From Planctomycetota bacterium (GTDB lineage: Bacteria; Planctomycetota; Planctomycetia; Isosphaerales; Isosphaeraceae): a stretch of DNA of 44,219 nt. Under the pieces are notes generated by a model. That model was not told the DNA's origin and ran no database searches. It saw only the letters and a program-made list of their open reading frames with translations. Positions 34,843-43,894 of this stretch are shown here, in pieces. The position numbers and the translations under genes are program-made. Numbering within the stretch: the first letter of the stretch is position 1; each line of letters opens with the position of its first letter. The DNA is taken from the NCBI GenBank assembly GCA_028291545.1, contig JAQGHR010000080.1, positions 1 to 44,219 of the forward strand, in the 5' to 3' direction.

Positions 34843-35184
34843 TTACCTCGGCATCACCTCGTCCGGCGCGACGGAGAGCCAGGGGTAGCGGGCGGCGCGC
34901 TCGTATTTTCGATGCAACGCGGCCTCGCGTTCGATCACGTCCCGCACGGTGAACCTCCTCGACCGGATTCCTGGACCCGGGGAGATATCCACGGGCGAGC
35001 CTTCACCACTCGTCGCCGCGATGGCCCGCAGAACGCCCTCGATGTCCGCGTGATTTTCCGCCTTCCGGCGGTAGTCCTCCGCCCGTCGCCGCAACGCCTT
35101 GCACTCCATATAGCCGCCCAGCAGAACCGCGACGATCGCGATCGCGGCCATCATCTTCCGCAGCGTGACGCGGATACGCGGCAT
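34843..35184 (-). CDS. small membrane-anchored protein
   Basis: 113 residues. Basic N-terminus, one membrane helix (MMAAIAIVAVLLGGYMEC), then charged helices (KALRRRAEDYRRKAENHADI and IEREAALHRKYERAARYPWL) likely forming a short coiled coil outside or along the membrane. Similar short proteins are common in planctomycetes; role unknown. It starts 19 bases after the stop of the next small gene, so the two form an operon. Confidence 0.65.
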   Translation of the reverse strand: MPRIRVTLRKMMAAIAIVAVLLGGYMECKALRRRAEDYRRKAENHADIEGVLRAIAATSGEGSPVDISPGPGIRSRRFTVRDVIEREAALHRKYERAARYPWLSVAPDEVMPR

Positions 35185-35203
35185 CGTGGCGGTTCCCCGA
35201 ACG

Positions 35204-35458
35204 TCAGCGCGGCGTTGATCCGGATGGCTTTGCGACCGACCTCGCCGCGTCCTCCGCCTCCCTGGCTTGCAGCAGGGCCTGCGCCCGCGCAACCTGCGCC
35301 TGGTACAACGCCACTTGCTCGCCTTTGCGAGCCAACTCCCTCTGAGCCTGCGCCTCGGCAAGGATCGCCGCCGACCGCCTTCTCTCCGCCACCAACGCGA
35401 CGGTCAAGCCCGCGATGATCACCAGGAGCATCATCGTGCTGAGTCGCATTTTCTTCAT
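35204..35458 (-). CDS. small membrane-anchored coiled-coil protein
   Basis: 84 residues. MKKMRLSTMMLLVIIAGL is a signal-anchor helix, followed by a long Ala/Gln/Glu-rich coiled coil (AAILAEAQAQRELARKGEQV and AQALLQAREAEDAAR). The pattern resembles its neighbour at 34843 and suggests a related function. ATG 35458 is favoured, since the frame before it has little coding character. Confidence 0.6.
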   Translation of the reverse strand: MKKMRLSTMMLLVIIAGLTVALVAERRRSAAILAEAQAQRELARKGEQVALYQAQVARAQALLQAREAEDAARSVAKPSGSTPR

Positions 35459-35592
35459 GATCGTTCGCCCCAACGGATCCCACGCGCAAAATTGTGGCTG
35501 CCGTTAACGATACCAGAGAGCTTGGCGCGAGGCAGTACGTTGAGGGGTGCGTTCCTCCGACGTGTCGGGCTCCCGCGTGACCAAGGCCCGGC

Positions 35593-36324
35593 CTAGCGGC
35601 GGCCTTTCACGCCGATGGGGGCGTTGCCATTCTCGGGCAGGAAGCTGGCGACGAAATCGTCGGCGTCGGCCAGGCCGTGGACCAGGACGCTGCGGGCCCA
35701 GACCCCGAATCGCGCCTGGGAGAGGGGTTTGACACCCGAGGGCGTCGCGAAGAGCGAGGCGGCGACATCGACCTGCACCGTCTTGCCGCTGACGCGCACG
35801 CTCTTCGGGGCGAGGTCGGTCCGGGCGCCGGTCACGCTGTCGGCGAGGTAGGCGCCCGTGCCGTCCTTGGTGATCGTGACGACCACCACGGCGTCGTAGA
35901 GGATGTTCGGCCTCGTGGGGAAGAGCGCGAACGTTTGCGGGCTGGACCGGTCGATCGCGAAGACGAAGAACGCCTCCTGGGCGGGGCCGGTCGGCTTCCG
36001 GATGAGCTTCCCCTGGACGGTGGCCGAGAGGGTCAGGGTCTTCCCGTTCTTGAGCGTCGCCGACGCCGCGACCAGGTTCAGGTCGGCCCGCTTCACTCCC
36101 AGGTAATCCGCCGAGAAAGCCGGCGCTTTGCGCACGGCCCCGCCTGATGACGCGAGTGCGCCGACGATGATCGGCGCGACCTCGGCCGCTCGCGGAGGCA
36201 CGACGATCCCTCCCCGGCTCATCAAGGCCCGACCTTCGAGCCTCTGAACGTCGAGCGAGACGGCCCTCCCTCGCGATGACGCCTTCCGCGTGGTCCGGAG
36301 GAAGTTGCCGAGATCGTTCGCCAT
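35593..36324 (-). CDS. exported protein with planctomycete LEGR N-terminus
   Basis: 243 residues. The N-terminus has basic residues and VQRLEGRALMS, the same LExR-x-LM motif class as the proteins at 11932 and 36714. The remainder is predicted beta-rich (LTLSATVQGKLIRKPTG, ILYDAVVVVTITKDGTGAYL, VRVSGKTVQVDVAASLF), like a single beta-sandwich. No enzyme motif. GAGGTGG lies before ATG 36324. It is divergent from the second LEGR gene. Confidence 0.75.
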   Translation of the reverse strand: MANDLGNFLRTTRKASSRGRAVSLDVQRLEGRALMSRGGIVVPPRAAEVAPIIVGALASSGGAVRKAPAFSADYLGVKRADLNLVAASATLKNGKTLTLSATVQGKLIRKPTGPAQEAFFVFAIDRSSPQTFALFPTRPNILYDAVVVVTITKDGTGAYLADSVTGARTDLAPKSVRVSGKTVQVDVAASLFATPSGVKPLSQARFGVWARSVLVHGLADADDFVASFLPENGNAPIGVKGRR

Positions 36325-36713
36325 GATGAGTCCACCTCTTGTCGGATCGTCGCGTTCGGTTATCAGCAGGACGCATTGGAATCGAGCCGACGGCGCCACT
36401 CAAGGCAATTCCCGGGGATTCCAGACGGTCCGCGCCGCCCGCCGTCAGGCCAGTTCGTCATGCAATTTCTTGCCTTTCCTGCGTTCTTGTCCTAACTCAC
36501 CGCAGGGAGAACGGCTTCGGCGGTCAGTCCGCTCCCCCGGATGAGGCGATTGCAGCGGCTCTGCCGGGGATTTTGGGCGGGATGATGCCCTGGAGACGGG
36601 CCTGGACCCGGGTCCATTGCGGCTTGAAACAACCTGGAATCGCCTGCCGACCCCGAGGTCGCCGCGCTTCCAAAAATTCTCGGCAACGCCGATTTCGAGA
36701 TGGGGGATGATCC
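36325..36713. other. 389-bp divergent spacer between two LEGR-protein genes
   Basis: Must hold the promoters of both genes. A 14-bp perfect palindrome is at 36603-36616. No gene or RNA recognised. Confidence 0.45.
36603..36616. promoter_or_regulatory. 14-bp perfect palindrome (candidate operator)
   Basis: TGGACCCGGGTCCA, fully self-complementary, 98 bases before ATG 36714 in the shared upstream region of two LEGR-type surface protein genes. Could bind a dimeric regulator. Confidence 0.3.
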
Positions 36714-38087
36714 ATGATGGCGCTGAACTGTGTGAACCGTTTCAAGTCCGCATTCTTGAACAGGCGGCCTCGCTCGAAACCTCAAACCTCCTTGCATTCG
36801 CGGGTCCACAGCGTTGAGGTCCTGGAGGGCCGGCAACTTATGGCCACGTTCGCGGTGACGAACCTCCACGATTCGGGACCGGGCTCCCTCCGTCACGCCA
36901 TCGTCGCGTCCAACGCGAGACCGGGCGCCGACACCATTCAGGTCGACGTCACCGGCGCGTTCCAGACCGGCCGCACCGCACTCCCTCCGATCACGGGGAA
37001 CGTGACCATCGCCGACGACGCCGGGCACGTCGTTCAGATCAAGGCCTCATCCCGCCACGTCGTGATCGTCAACGGTGATTCGGGGTCGGGAACTCGCTAT
37101 TACAACTCCGATCTGGTGAGCACTCAGCCCGTTTCGGGATGGCAGGGCCTCCGTGGCGGCGACAAGGGGCAACTCCTGATTTCCGGCACATCGGGCTCGA
37201 ACGGTTTGCTCCTCGTCGGAGCCATCAACGGCAAGGGCAAGACCTACACCGTCAACGTCCCGGGCGCGACCTCGACCAGCGTTTACGGGCCGAACAATCT
37301 GCCCGGCAATCGCATTCAACTGGTCGGTAGTTACCGGACTTCAACCTCCGCGACCGGCCCGGTGGAGGTCAACGGCTTCGTCTACCAGGGCACCCTCGCC
37401 CAGTTGAAGTCCGGCGGCGGCACCTACACCACGATCGATTACGCGGGTGCCAAATTCAACTACGTTCACAGCACCATGGGCGGCCTGGCCGTGGGCAACT
37501 ACGACGGCCCGACCTCGAACGGATTGCCCCTGGGGCCGGGGAACGCCTACATCTACAATGTCCAGACGGCCAAGTTCGTCACGAATATCACCTTCCCGGG
37601 CTCGCTCAGCGATACCGCCTACGGGATCTGGTACAACGGCGGCACCAGCTACACCATCTGCGGCGGATACAGCCCTCTGCCCGTGAATAACCTGGCCGAT
37701 CAGGGCCACCCGCTCGGCCAGGCGTATCTGGTCGACTACGATTCGGCCACCGGTCAATTCTCCCACTGGACCTCGTTCAGCGCCCCCAGCGGGCTCCTCG
37801 GCGGCAACCTCGTCACGCACTTTGAAGGCATCAGCAGCGTGAAGAACGGCGTCTACACCCTCAGCGCCGACTCCGTCCAGGTCGGGCCGAACGGCGGCGC
37901 CCAGGGCTCCGTGGTGACCGTCCGCCGCAACAAGAACGGCACGTTCGGCGAGGCCTCCTGGGCCAATCTGAACTACCCCGGTTCCGCCGGCATCACCAGC
38001 TCCAATTCCGTGTTCGGCAATCAAGTCGTCGGGATCGTGATCAGCCCCACCGGCACCTTCTCCTTCCAGGCGACGGTCAAGGGTTGA
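36714..38087 (+). CDS. exported LEGR protein with CSLREA-like/beta-helix entry domain
   Basis: 457 residues. Basic leader with VEVLEGRQLMA (LExR motif), then TNLHDSGPGSLRHAIVASNA and PGADTIQVD, the entry block common to many planctomycete proteins with parallel beta-helices. The rest is Gly/Ser/Asn/Tyr-rich repeat-like strands (GWQGLRGGDKGQLLISGTSG, YGIWYNGGTSYTICGGYS) that recur about every 50-70 residues, as in surface beta-propeller or extended-repeat proteins. No Cys-rich or catalytic motif. Likely cell surface or secreted. ATG 36714 is preceded by a GGGGGAT stretch. Confidence 0.75.
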   Translation: MMALNCVNRFKSAFLNRRPRSKPQTSLHSRVHSVEVLEGRQLMATFAVTNLHDSGPGSLRHAIVASNARPGADTIQVDVTGAFQTGRTALPPITGNVTIADDAGHVVQIKASSRHVVIVNGDSGSGTRYYNSDLVSTQPVSGWQGLRGGDKGQLLISGTSGSNGLLLVGAINGKGKTYTVNVPGATSTSVYGPNNLPGNRIQLVGSYRTSTSATGPVEVNGFVYQGTLAQLKSGGGTYTTIDYAGAKFNYVHSTMGGLAVGNYDGPTSNGLPLGPGNAYIYNVQTAKFVTNITFPGSLSDTAYGIWYNGGTSYTICGGYSPLPVNNLADQGHPLGQAYLVDYDSATGQFSHWTSFSAPSGLLGGNLVTHFEGISSVKNGVYTLSADSVQVGPNGGAQGSVVTVRRNKNGTFGEASWANLNYPGSAGITSSNSVFGNQVVGIVISPTGTFSFQATVKG

Positions 38088-38455
38088 CGCGATTTGTCCG
38101 CAGCCGCAACGGATAGGCCTATCGCCCCACTCTGGGCCGTGTACCAACACGCTCCCAGGTGAGGCGCCAGGCCTTTCCCCTGTTGTCGTTGAGCCGCCGC
38201 CCCTCGTTCCCGCGCTCCGCGTGGGTATGTGTTTAGCCCCGAAGGGGCGACACTGCGGGCAAGGAGCGAGGCCGGCTCGTCGGGTTTCGCCCCTTCGGGG
38301 GCTCGCGCCGCTAGCGATCGCCCTGGACCCCGGGCTGACGCCCAGGGCTACGCAATTCCGCCCCTTCGGGGATCAACAGGTAGGTAACCGACCGGACGTT
38401 TCCACGATCGTCCGAACATCTCGTGTACCAGTCCCGCCGAAAAGCGCCACCCTCA
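38088..38455. other. 368-bp spacer with short GC palindromes
   Basis: Convergent gap between the LEGR gene and the aminotransferase. Holds three GCCCC/GGGGC hairpins described separately. No gene. Confidence 0.5.
38236..38371. repeat. cluster of three GCCCC-nnn-GGGGC palindromes
   Basis: GCCCCGAAGGGGC at 38236-38248, GCCCCTTCGGGGGC at 38289-38302 and GCCCCTTCGGGG at 38360-38371. The last lies 85 bases after the aminotransferase stop on the minus strand and could end its transcription. Such palindromes recur between genes in planctomycetes. Confidence 0.7.
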
Positions 38456-39649
38456 TCACCCCTTGAGGAACTCCTCCAGCGCGTCGAACCCCTTGCGAAG
38501 GGTTTCCAGATCGGTGGCGAAGGACAACCGGGCGTAGCCTTCGGCACCGAAGGCGGAACCCATGACGAGGGCGACGTGGGCGTGGGAGAGGGCGGTGAGG
38601 CAGAAGTCGGTGGAATCGGAGATGACACGGCCGCCGAGGGTGCGACCGAAGTAGGAGGAAATGTTCATGAAAGCGTAAAAGGCGCCGCCGGGGGGGACGC
38701 AGGTGACGCCGGGGAGGGAGGCGATGCGGCCGAGGACGTATTCGCGGCGGGCGATGAACTCGGAGTGCATCCGTTTGACGGAATCCTGGGGGCCGGTGAT
38801 GGCTTCGAGGGCGGCCCACTGGCTGATGGAGCAGGGGTTGGACGTCTCCTGGCTCTGGATGTCGCCCATGAACTTCGACACACTCGCCGGGGCGACCGAC
38901 CAGCCGATCCGCCAACCGGTCATGGCGTAGGTCTTGCTCACGCCGGAGACCGTGATCGTGCGATCGGCCAGGCCGGGGCGGAGCGTGGCGAAACAGGTGG
39001 GGGTGGCGTCGCCGTAACAGAGTTGCTCGTAGATCTCGTCGGAAAGGACACCGGCGTCGGTCGTCAGGACGACGTCGGCCAGCGCCTCAAGCTCGGCGCG
39101 GCTGTAGACGACACCGGTCGGGTTCGAGGGGCTGTTGATCATCAGCAACTTGGTGCGACGCGTGGCGAACTGGAGGAACTTCTCGGGCGAGAGCTTGAAG
39201 CCGTCGGCCTCGCCGGTCTCGACGATGATGGGGGTCGCGCCGGTGAGCTTCACGAGGTCGGCGTAGCTGACCCAGTACGGGGCCGGGATGATGACCTCGT
39301 CGCCGGGTCCGCAGAGGGCCATCAGGGCGTTGTGGAGCGACTGCTTCGCGCCGTTGGAGACGACCACCTGGTCGGGCCTGGTGGGCAGGCCGTGCTGTTC
39401 GGTATAGAGCTTCGCCAGGGCGGCCTTCAGCTCGGGCATGCCGGCGGGGGGGGTGTAGTGGGTGTGACCGGCCTTCATGGCGCGGATGGCGGCCTCCTGG
39501 ATGTTCTCGGGAGTCGGGAAGTCCGGCTCGCCCAGGGCGAAGTCCAGCACCGCCACGCCCTCGCCCTTCAGTTTCCTCGCCGCGGACGCCATGGCCAAGG
39601 TCGCCGACGGCGCAATCGAATTCGACCTCTCAGCCAGACTCATCGTCAT
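38456..39649 (-). CDS. aspartate aminotransferase-like, class I/II PLP enzyme
   Basis: 397 residues. Fold-type I aminotransferase: FALGEPDFPTPENI, YWVSYADLVKL, INSPSNPTGVVYSRAELEAL (substrate Asn), SDEIYEQLCYGD (PLP Asp), SGVSKTYAMTGWRIGW with PLP Lys239, and the carboxylate-binding Arg in YARLSFATDLETL. The pattern is that of thermophile-type aspartate (or aspartate/prephenate) aminotransferase. Substrate not settled by sequence. ATG 39649. Divergent from the ketoacyl synthase gene. Confidence 0.9.
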   Translation of the reverse strand: MTMSLAERSNSIAPSATLAMASAARKLKGEGVAVLDFALGEPDFPTPENIQEAAIRAMKAGHTHYTPPAGMPELKAALAKLYTEQHGLPTRPDQVVVSNGAKQSLHNALMALCGPGDEVIIPAPYWVSYADLVKLTGATPIIVETGEADGFKLSPEKFLQFATRRTKLLMINSPSNPTGVVYSRAELEALADVVLTTDAGVLSDEIYEQLCYGDATPTCFATLRPGLADRTITVSGVSKTYAMTGWRIGWSVAPASVSKFMGDIQSQETSNPCSISQWAALEAITGPQDSVKRMHSEFIARREYVLGRIASLPGVTCVPPGGAFYAFMNISSYFGRTLGGRVISDSTDFCLTALSHAHVALVMGSAFGAEGYARLSFATDLETLRKGFDALEEFLKG

Positions 39650-39970
39650 GGAATTGGCCCATTATTCGCTTGGGAAGTTCGTCCGCGCGGCACCGTTCTG
39701 CCGACTAAAGATTGGAGCGAATCGCGGATTTTCACTCTAGCACGACACGCTCATGCCGTCACCGGGTTCGATCCACAGCGGGATCGAAAAGACCAACCAC
39801 CCATGCACTTGTCGCCAAACTTGCCCAAATTACCCAAACCGACTAAATTCTCTTGGCGTTCGTGGGATTGTGGACTAGATTAGGTTGTTCGCTTCCGACT
39901 CGGAACCGGGACGAGACAACTGGCGATTGTCGGCCTCGAAGGCATGGATGCACAGGGCCGGGAGAAATCC
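39650..39970. other. 321-bp divergent spacer with promoter
   Basis: Between aminotransferase (minus) and ketoacyl synthase (plus). AT-richer than the coding regions, with a promoter for the plus-strand gene at 39853-39881. No gene. Confidence 0.5.
39853..39881 (+). promoter_or_regulatory. sigma-70-like promoter before the ketoacyl synthase gene
   Basis: TTGGCG, 17-base spacer, TAGATT: four of six matches in each box with ideal spacing. It leaves a leader of about 80 bases to ATG 39971. Confidence 0.4.
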
Positions 39971-41251
39971 ATGCGTCGCGTGGTAATCACGGGAATTGGT
40001 GTCATTTCCCCCAATGGGATTGGCCGTCGGGCATTTTCCGAAGCGATCGTTGAAGGTCGCTCGGGGGTTGGTCCGATCGAGAGTTTCGATACGACCGGCC
40101 TGGCCGTCAAGATCGCGGGCGAGGTCAAGAACTTCGACGTGATGCCGTATCTGGGCGAGCACAAGAAGAACGCCAAGGCGATGAGCCGCGCCGTGGGGTT
40201 TGCGGTGGCCGCCGCGGCGCTGGCGGTGCAAGATTCCGGGCTGGAGACTGACGCGCTGGACCCGGCCCGCATCGGCGTGTGCATGGGGACGGGGATCACG
40301 CCGATGGACATGGCCGAGCTTGCCGGCCCGGTCGCTCGGGGGATGTCCGACGACGGCTCGCTGGACCTGGCGCGGTTCAGCAAGGCCCGCGCCGAGAGCA
40401 TGGACCCGCTCTGGCTCCTGAAGCATCTGCCAAACATGGCCGCGTCGCATATCTCGATCTTGCATCGGGCGATGGGGCCGAACAACACGATCGTGACGGC
40501 CTGCGCCGCGGGCACCCAGGCCGTGGGCGAGGCGTTCCGCCTGATCGGGCGGGGCGATGCCGACGTGATGCTCGCCGGGGGCTGCGACAGCCGGCTCGAC
40601 CCGTTGATGCTGGTCGCCTACCAGGCCATGAGCGCCGTCAGCCGTTCCACGCGACCGGCCGCCGAGGTCTCCCGGCCGTTCGACGGCGAGCGCGACGGCT
40701 TCGTGCTGGGCGAAGGCGCGGCCGTCCTGATCATGGAGAGCTACCAGAAAGCCCGGCGACGCGGGGCCACGATCTACGCCGAGGTCACCGGCTACGGTTC
40801 CTCCTTTGACGCCTACGGCCTGACCCGCCCCGAGCCCGAGGGCAAGGGCGCGGCCCTTTCCATGAAGGCCGCTCTCCGCGAGGCCCGCGTCGATCCCGAC
40901 CACATCGACTACATCAACGCCCACGGCACCAGCACCCGGCTGAACGACCTGATGGAGACCATCGCCGTCAAGCGGGTCTTCGGCCACCGTGCGTGCAAGA
41001 TCCCGATGTCGTCCCAGAAATCGATGGTGGGCCACCTGATCGGCGCCTCCGGCGCCCTGGAAGCCGCCGCGACGGCGATTTCCCTGGGCCACGGGGTCGT
41101 CCCTCCCACGATCAACCAGTCCGTCCGCGACCCCGTCTGCGACCTCGATTACGTGCCCAACACCGCGCGGGAGATGCCCGTTCGCACGGCCCTCTCCAAC
41201 AGCTTCGGCTTCGGCGGCCAGAACGCCAGCCTGGTGATGGCGAGGGTGTGA
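39971..41251 (+). CDS. fabF: beta-ketoacyl-ACP synthase (KAS II type)
   Basis: 426 residues. Condenses malonyl-ACP with acyl-ACP in fatty acid elongation. Cys178 in VTACAAGTQ, His318 in NAHGTST and His355 in GHLIGASGALEA form the Cys-His-His triad; NSFGFGGQNASLV ends the fold. N-terminal RRVVITGIGVISPNGIG is standard. ATG 39971 has GGGAGAAA before it; ATG 39944 is also open. No acpP or other fab gene is adjacent, so a specialised KAS (secondary lipid or polyketide) cannot be excluded. Confidence 0.92.
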   Translation: MRRVVITGIGVISPNGIGRRAFSEAIVEGRSGVGPIESFDTTGLAVKIAGEVKNFDVMPYLGEHKKNAKAMSRAVGFAVAAAALAVQDSGLETDALDPARIGVCMGTGITPMDMAELAGPVARGMSDDGSLDLARFSKARAESMDPLWLLKHLPNMAASHISILHRAMGPNNTIVTACAAGTQAVGEAFRLIGRGDADVMLAGGCDSRLDPLMLVAYQAMSAVSRSTRPAAEVSRPFDGERDGFVLGEGAAVLIMESYQKARRRGATIYAEVTGYGSSFDAYGLTRPEPEGKGAALSMKAALREARVDPDHIDYINAHGTSTRLNDLMETIAVKRVFGHRACKIPMSSQKSMVGHLIGASGALEAAATAISLGHGVVPPTINQSVRDPVCDLDYVPNTAREMPVRTALSNSFGFGGQNASLVMARV

Positions 41252-41401
41252 CCGTTTTTTGTAGGCGAGCAGCCACCGGAAGGCGAGATTTGATCCAAGA
41301 ATCGCTCGCTCGCCAAATTCTTTTCGCTTTCCTGGATAGATCCTCCCCCATCCTGTAGTAAAGGAGTGAAACCACTCGCAATCGTGGGATGGGGAACCGG
41401 G

Positions 41402-43894
41402 ATGACGGGAGCGCAGCCAGGGGCCGATACCAGGCGGATGGATCGGCTCTTCACCGTGGGGACGGTCGCCGGGCTGTCCGATGGGGAACTGCTGGGGAGG
41501 TTCGCGGGTCGATCGGACGAGGCGGCCTTCGAGGCGCTGGCGACGCGGCATGGGCCGATGGTCCTGGGCGTCTGCCGGAGGATTCTCGACGACGGGCACG
41601 CGGCCGAGGACGCGTTCCAGGCGACGTTCCTGGTCCTCGTCAAGCGGTCCGGGTCGTTGCGAGATGGCGGCCGTCTGGGACCGTGGCTTCATGGCGTGGC
41701 CCGCCGCGTGGCCTTGCGGGCACGAGCCCGCGCGGTGCGTCGCCGGGACGTTGAGCGATCGGGCCTGGACACTCTCGCGGCTCCGGAAGCCGATCGCGAG
41801 CGGGCGGAACGGCTCGCCGTGATCGACGAGGAGGTCGGCCGCTTGCCGGAGCGGTATCGGTCGCCCCTGATCCTGTGCTACTTCGAGGGCCTGACCCACG
41901 AGGAGGCGGCCCGGCAACTGGGCTGCCCTCTCGGGACGGTTCGCAGTCGGATCGCCCGGGCGAGGGACCGGCTCCGGGATCGTCTCACGCGACGGGGGCT
42001 GGTCGCGCCCGCGACCTTGCTGGCCGTGGTCACCGGCGCGACGGCCTCGGCGGCGCCGGTCCCTCCGCTGTTGTTCGACGCCACGAGCCGGGCCGCGATG
42101 CATGTTGCGTCCGGCCAAGCGATCTCGGCCGCGGGGGTTTCCACCTCGGCGGCGGAACTGGCCGGAGAGGTGCTTCGCATGATGTTGATCCACAAGCTGA
42201 AGGTGACGGCCGTCGTGCTCGTCCTGATGGGAACCACGCTCGGCGGCGTCGCGGCGGCCGTCTGCCGAGGGAGCGGTCCCCCCTCGCTCATCAAGGTGGC
42301 CCGAACCGTTCAGGCCGCCGCGAAAGCCCAGGCGCAGGGCGACCTCAAGACTCAGCTCGACGCGGCGGTCAAGGCCGTGGTCGCGGTCCCGGCCGATCCC
42401 AACGAGCCAAATAACACGATGCCGAACAAGATTTTCAACCTCATCCAGCTCGGCACGATCCAGGCTTCTATCAAGGATGTCGCGTCCGCTCGCCTCACGC
42501 TCCGCCATGCGTATCAGGCTGCGGAAGCGATTCCCAAGAATTCTTATCGACCCGGCGCCTTGGCACGACTTGCCAGGGCTCAGGCCGCGATCGGCGATGC
42601 CGAGGGCACGCGGGCGTCGTTGCGGATGGCGATGAAGGATCTGGAGGAGGACAGGAACGAATTCATCAAGGCTTACGACCTGGCCGCGATCGCCTCCGCT
42701 CAGGCAATGCTTCATGACGAGGAGGCCGTGGGGCGGACTCTGGGGCAGCTTCGCGAGATCGTCACCAGCGCCAAGCTAACCAGAGGGCCCGATCGGCTGA
42801 GCGTTTCCCAACAGTTCATCTGGTCCACGGCCCGTGCGGGGCGGCTCGGCGACGCCCTGAAACTGGTGGACGACCCGCCGTTTCCGGTCCCACTCGTCCT
42901 GGATGAGGATAGGTTAAAGGATCTTGATGCCAACGGGTTGGAGGCGATCAAGCGGGAGAGTGCCCGCATCTACAAGTTCACGGGCTGGTCGGCGATCGCC
43001 GAAGCGATCGTGCCCGGACGCAATCCGGACGATCGCAAGATGTTGCGACAACTGCACGACCGCGCCAAGGCCCTGGGGGATGACGGTAGGGGCCGTCGGC
43101 AGATCGCGATGGCCCAGGCCCGCGTCGGGGACATCGACGGCGCGCTCGAAACGATCGAGAACGAGCCTCGCGGATATGACAGCCTGGCGAACGTCCTCTC
43201 AACAATCGCCGAAGCCCAGATCGAAGCCGGGCGGCGCGATGCGGGAGTGGCCACGCTGAAACGAGCGTATGAGGCGGCGGTTGCCGCCCAATTTAATGAA
43301 TACAAATACGTCCAGTTTCAGCACGTTGCCCTTGGGCAGATGAAGGCGGGCGATTTCGCGGGGGCCGTTCGCTCGGTCGAGGCGATGGGATCGAACCATG
43401 CCACCGATCAGGTCTCCTACCTGATGCAGATCGCTCGGCACCAGGAGAAAGCCGGCGATGCGGACGGTGCCGCGCAAACCCGGGCCAGAGCCCGCGCCGT
43501 GGCCGAGGCGAGGAGGAAGGAGCCGGTCGAGCAGACGATTCCGGCTAACCTCATGGTCACCGACGGAAAGGGAAATGAGATCAATGACAAGCATATGCCT
43601 GCGTTGCGAGAGGATTACGGTCGAGGCCAACTTGCACAAATCGCCGCAGCTCTGGGCGAACGAGACGAGGCGCGTCGTCTGGCCGATCAGGTCCGCAACC
43701 CGGACCTGAAGCGGTGGGCGCAGGCGGAGGTGCCGGCGTCGCTGGCGGCATCGGGTGACGTGGCCGGTGCCCTTGAGGCCACGAATCGTCTGGAATCGCC
43801 CCAGGCGAGGTTGCAGGCGTTCAGCCGGATCGCATCCGCCCTCGCCAATCGCGCTAATGCCACCGACGCGTCGATCCGATCGATCCGGCCGTGA
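41402..43894 (+). CDS. ECF sigma factor fused to membrane helix and TPR-like repeat domain
   Basis: 830 residues. Region 2 near 25-95 (FEALATRHGPMVLGVCRRIL, AEDAFQATFLVL, GPWLHGVARRVA) and region 4 near 135-190 (LPERYRSPLILCYFEGLTHE, AARQLGCPLGTVRSRIARAR). A Ser/Ala linker is followed by one membrane helix at about 265-285 (VTAVVLVLMGTTLGG). The remaining 540 residues are helical repeats of TPR type (LARLARAQAAIGDAEGTRAS, IAMAQARVGDIDGALETIEN, YLMQIARHQEKAGDADGA), on the far side of the membrane. Inference: a one-piece sensor-sigma protein without a separate anti-sigma factor. ATG 41402 chosen, with GGGGA upstream; a GTG at 41366 is open. Confidence 0.88.
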   Translation: MTGAQPGADTRRMDRLFTVGTVAGLSDGELLGRFAGRSDEAAFEALATRHGPMVLGVCRRILDDGHAAEDAFQATFLVLVKRSGSLRDGGRLGPWLHGVARRVALRARARAVRRRDVERSGLDTLAAPEADRERAERLAVIDEEVGRLPERYRSPLILCYFEGLTHEEAARQLGCPLGTVRSRIARARDRLRDRLTRRGLVAPATLLAVVTGATASAAPVPPLLFDATSRAAMHVASGQAISAAGVSTSAAELAGEVLRMMLIHKLKVTAVVLVLMGTTLGGVAAAVCRGSGPPSLIKVARTVQAAAKAQAQGDLKTQLDAAVKAVVAVPADPNEPNNTMPNKIFNLIQLGTIQASIKDVASARLTLRHAYQAAEAIPKNSYRPGALARLARAQAAIGDAEGTRASLRMAMKDLEEDRNEFIKAYDLAAIASAQAMLHDEEAVGRTLGQLREIVTSAKLTRGPDRLSVSQQFIWSTARAGRLGDALKLVDDPPFPVPLVLDEDRLKDLDANGLEAIKRESARIYKFTGWSAIAEAIVPGRNPDDRKMLRQLHDRAKALGDDGRGRRQIAMAQARVGDIDGALETIENEPRGYDSLANVLSTIAEAQIEAGRRDAGVATLKRAYEAAVAAQFNEYKYVQFQHVALGQMKAGDFAGAVRSVEAMGSNHATDQVSYLMQIARHQEKAGDADGAAQTRARARAVAEARRKEPVEQTIPANLMVTDGKGNEINDKHMPALREDYGRGQLAQIAAALGERDEARRLADQVRNPDLKRWAQAEVPASLAASGDVAGALEATNRLESPQARLQAFSRIASALANRANATDASIRSIRP

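Noticed and set aside
39875..42715. 946-codon open frame on the minus strand
   Set aside because: It is antisense to the ketoacyl synthase and sigma factor genes. Its product is Arg/Gly/Asp-rich with no motif; long antisense frames are common in GC-rich DNA.
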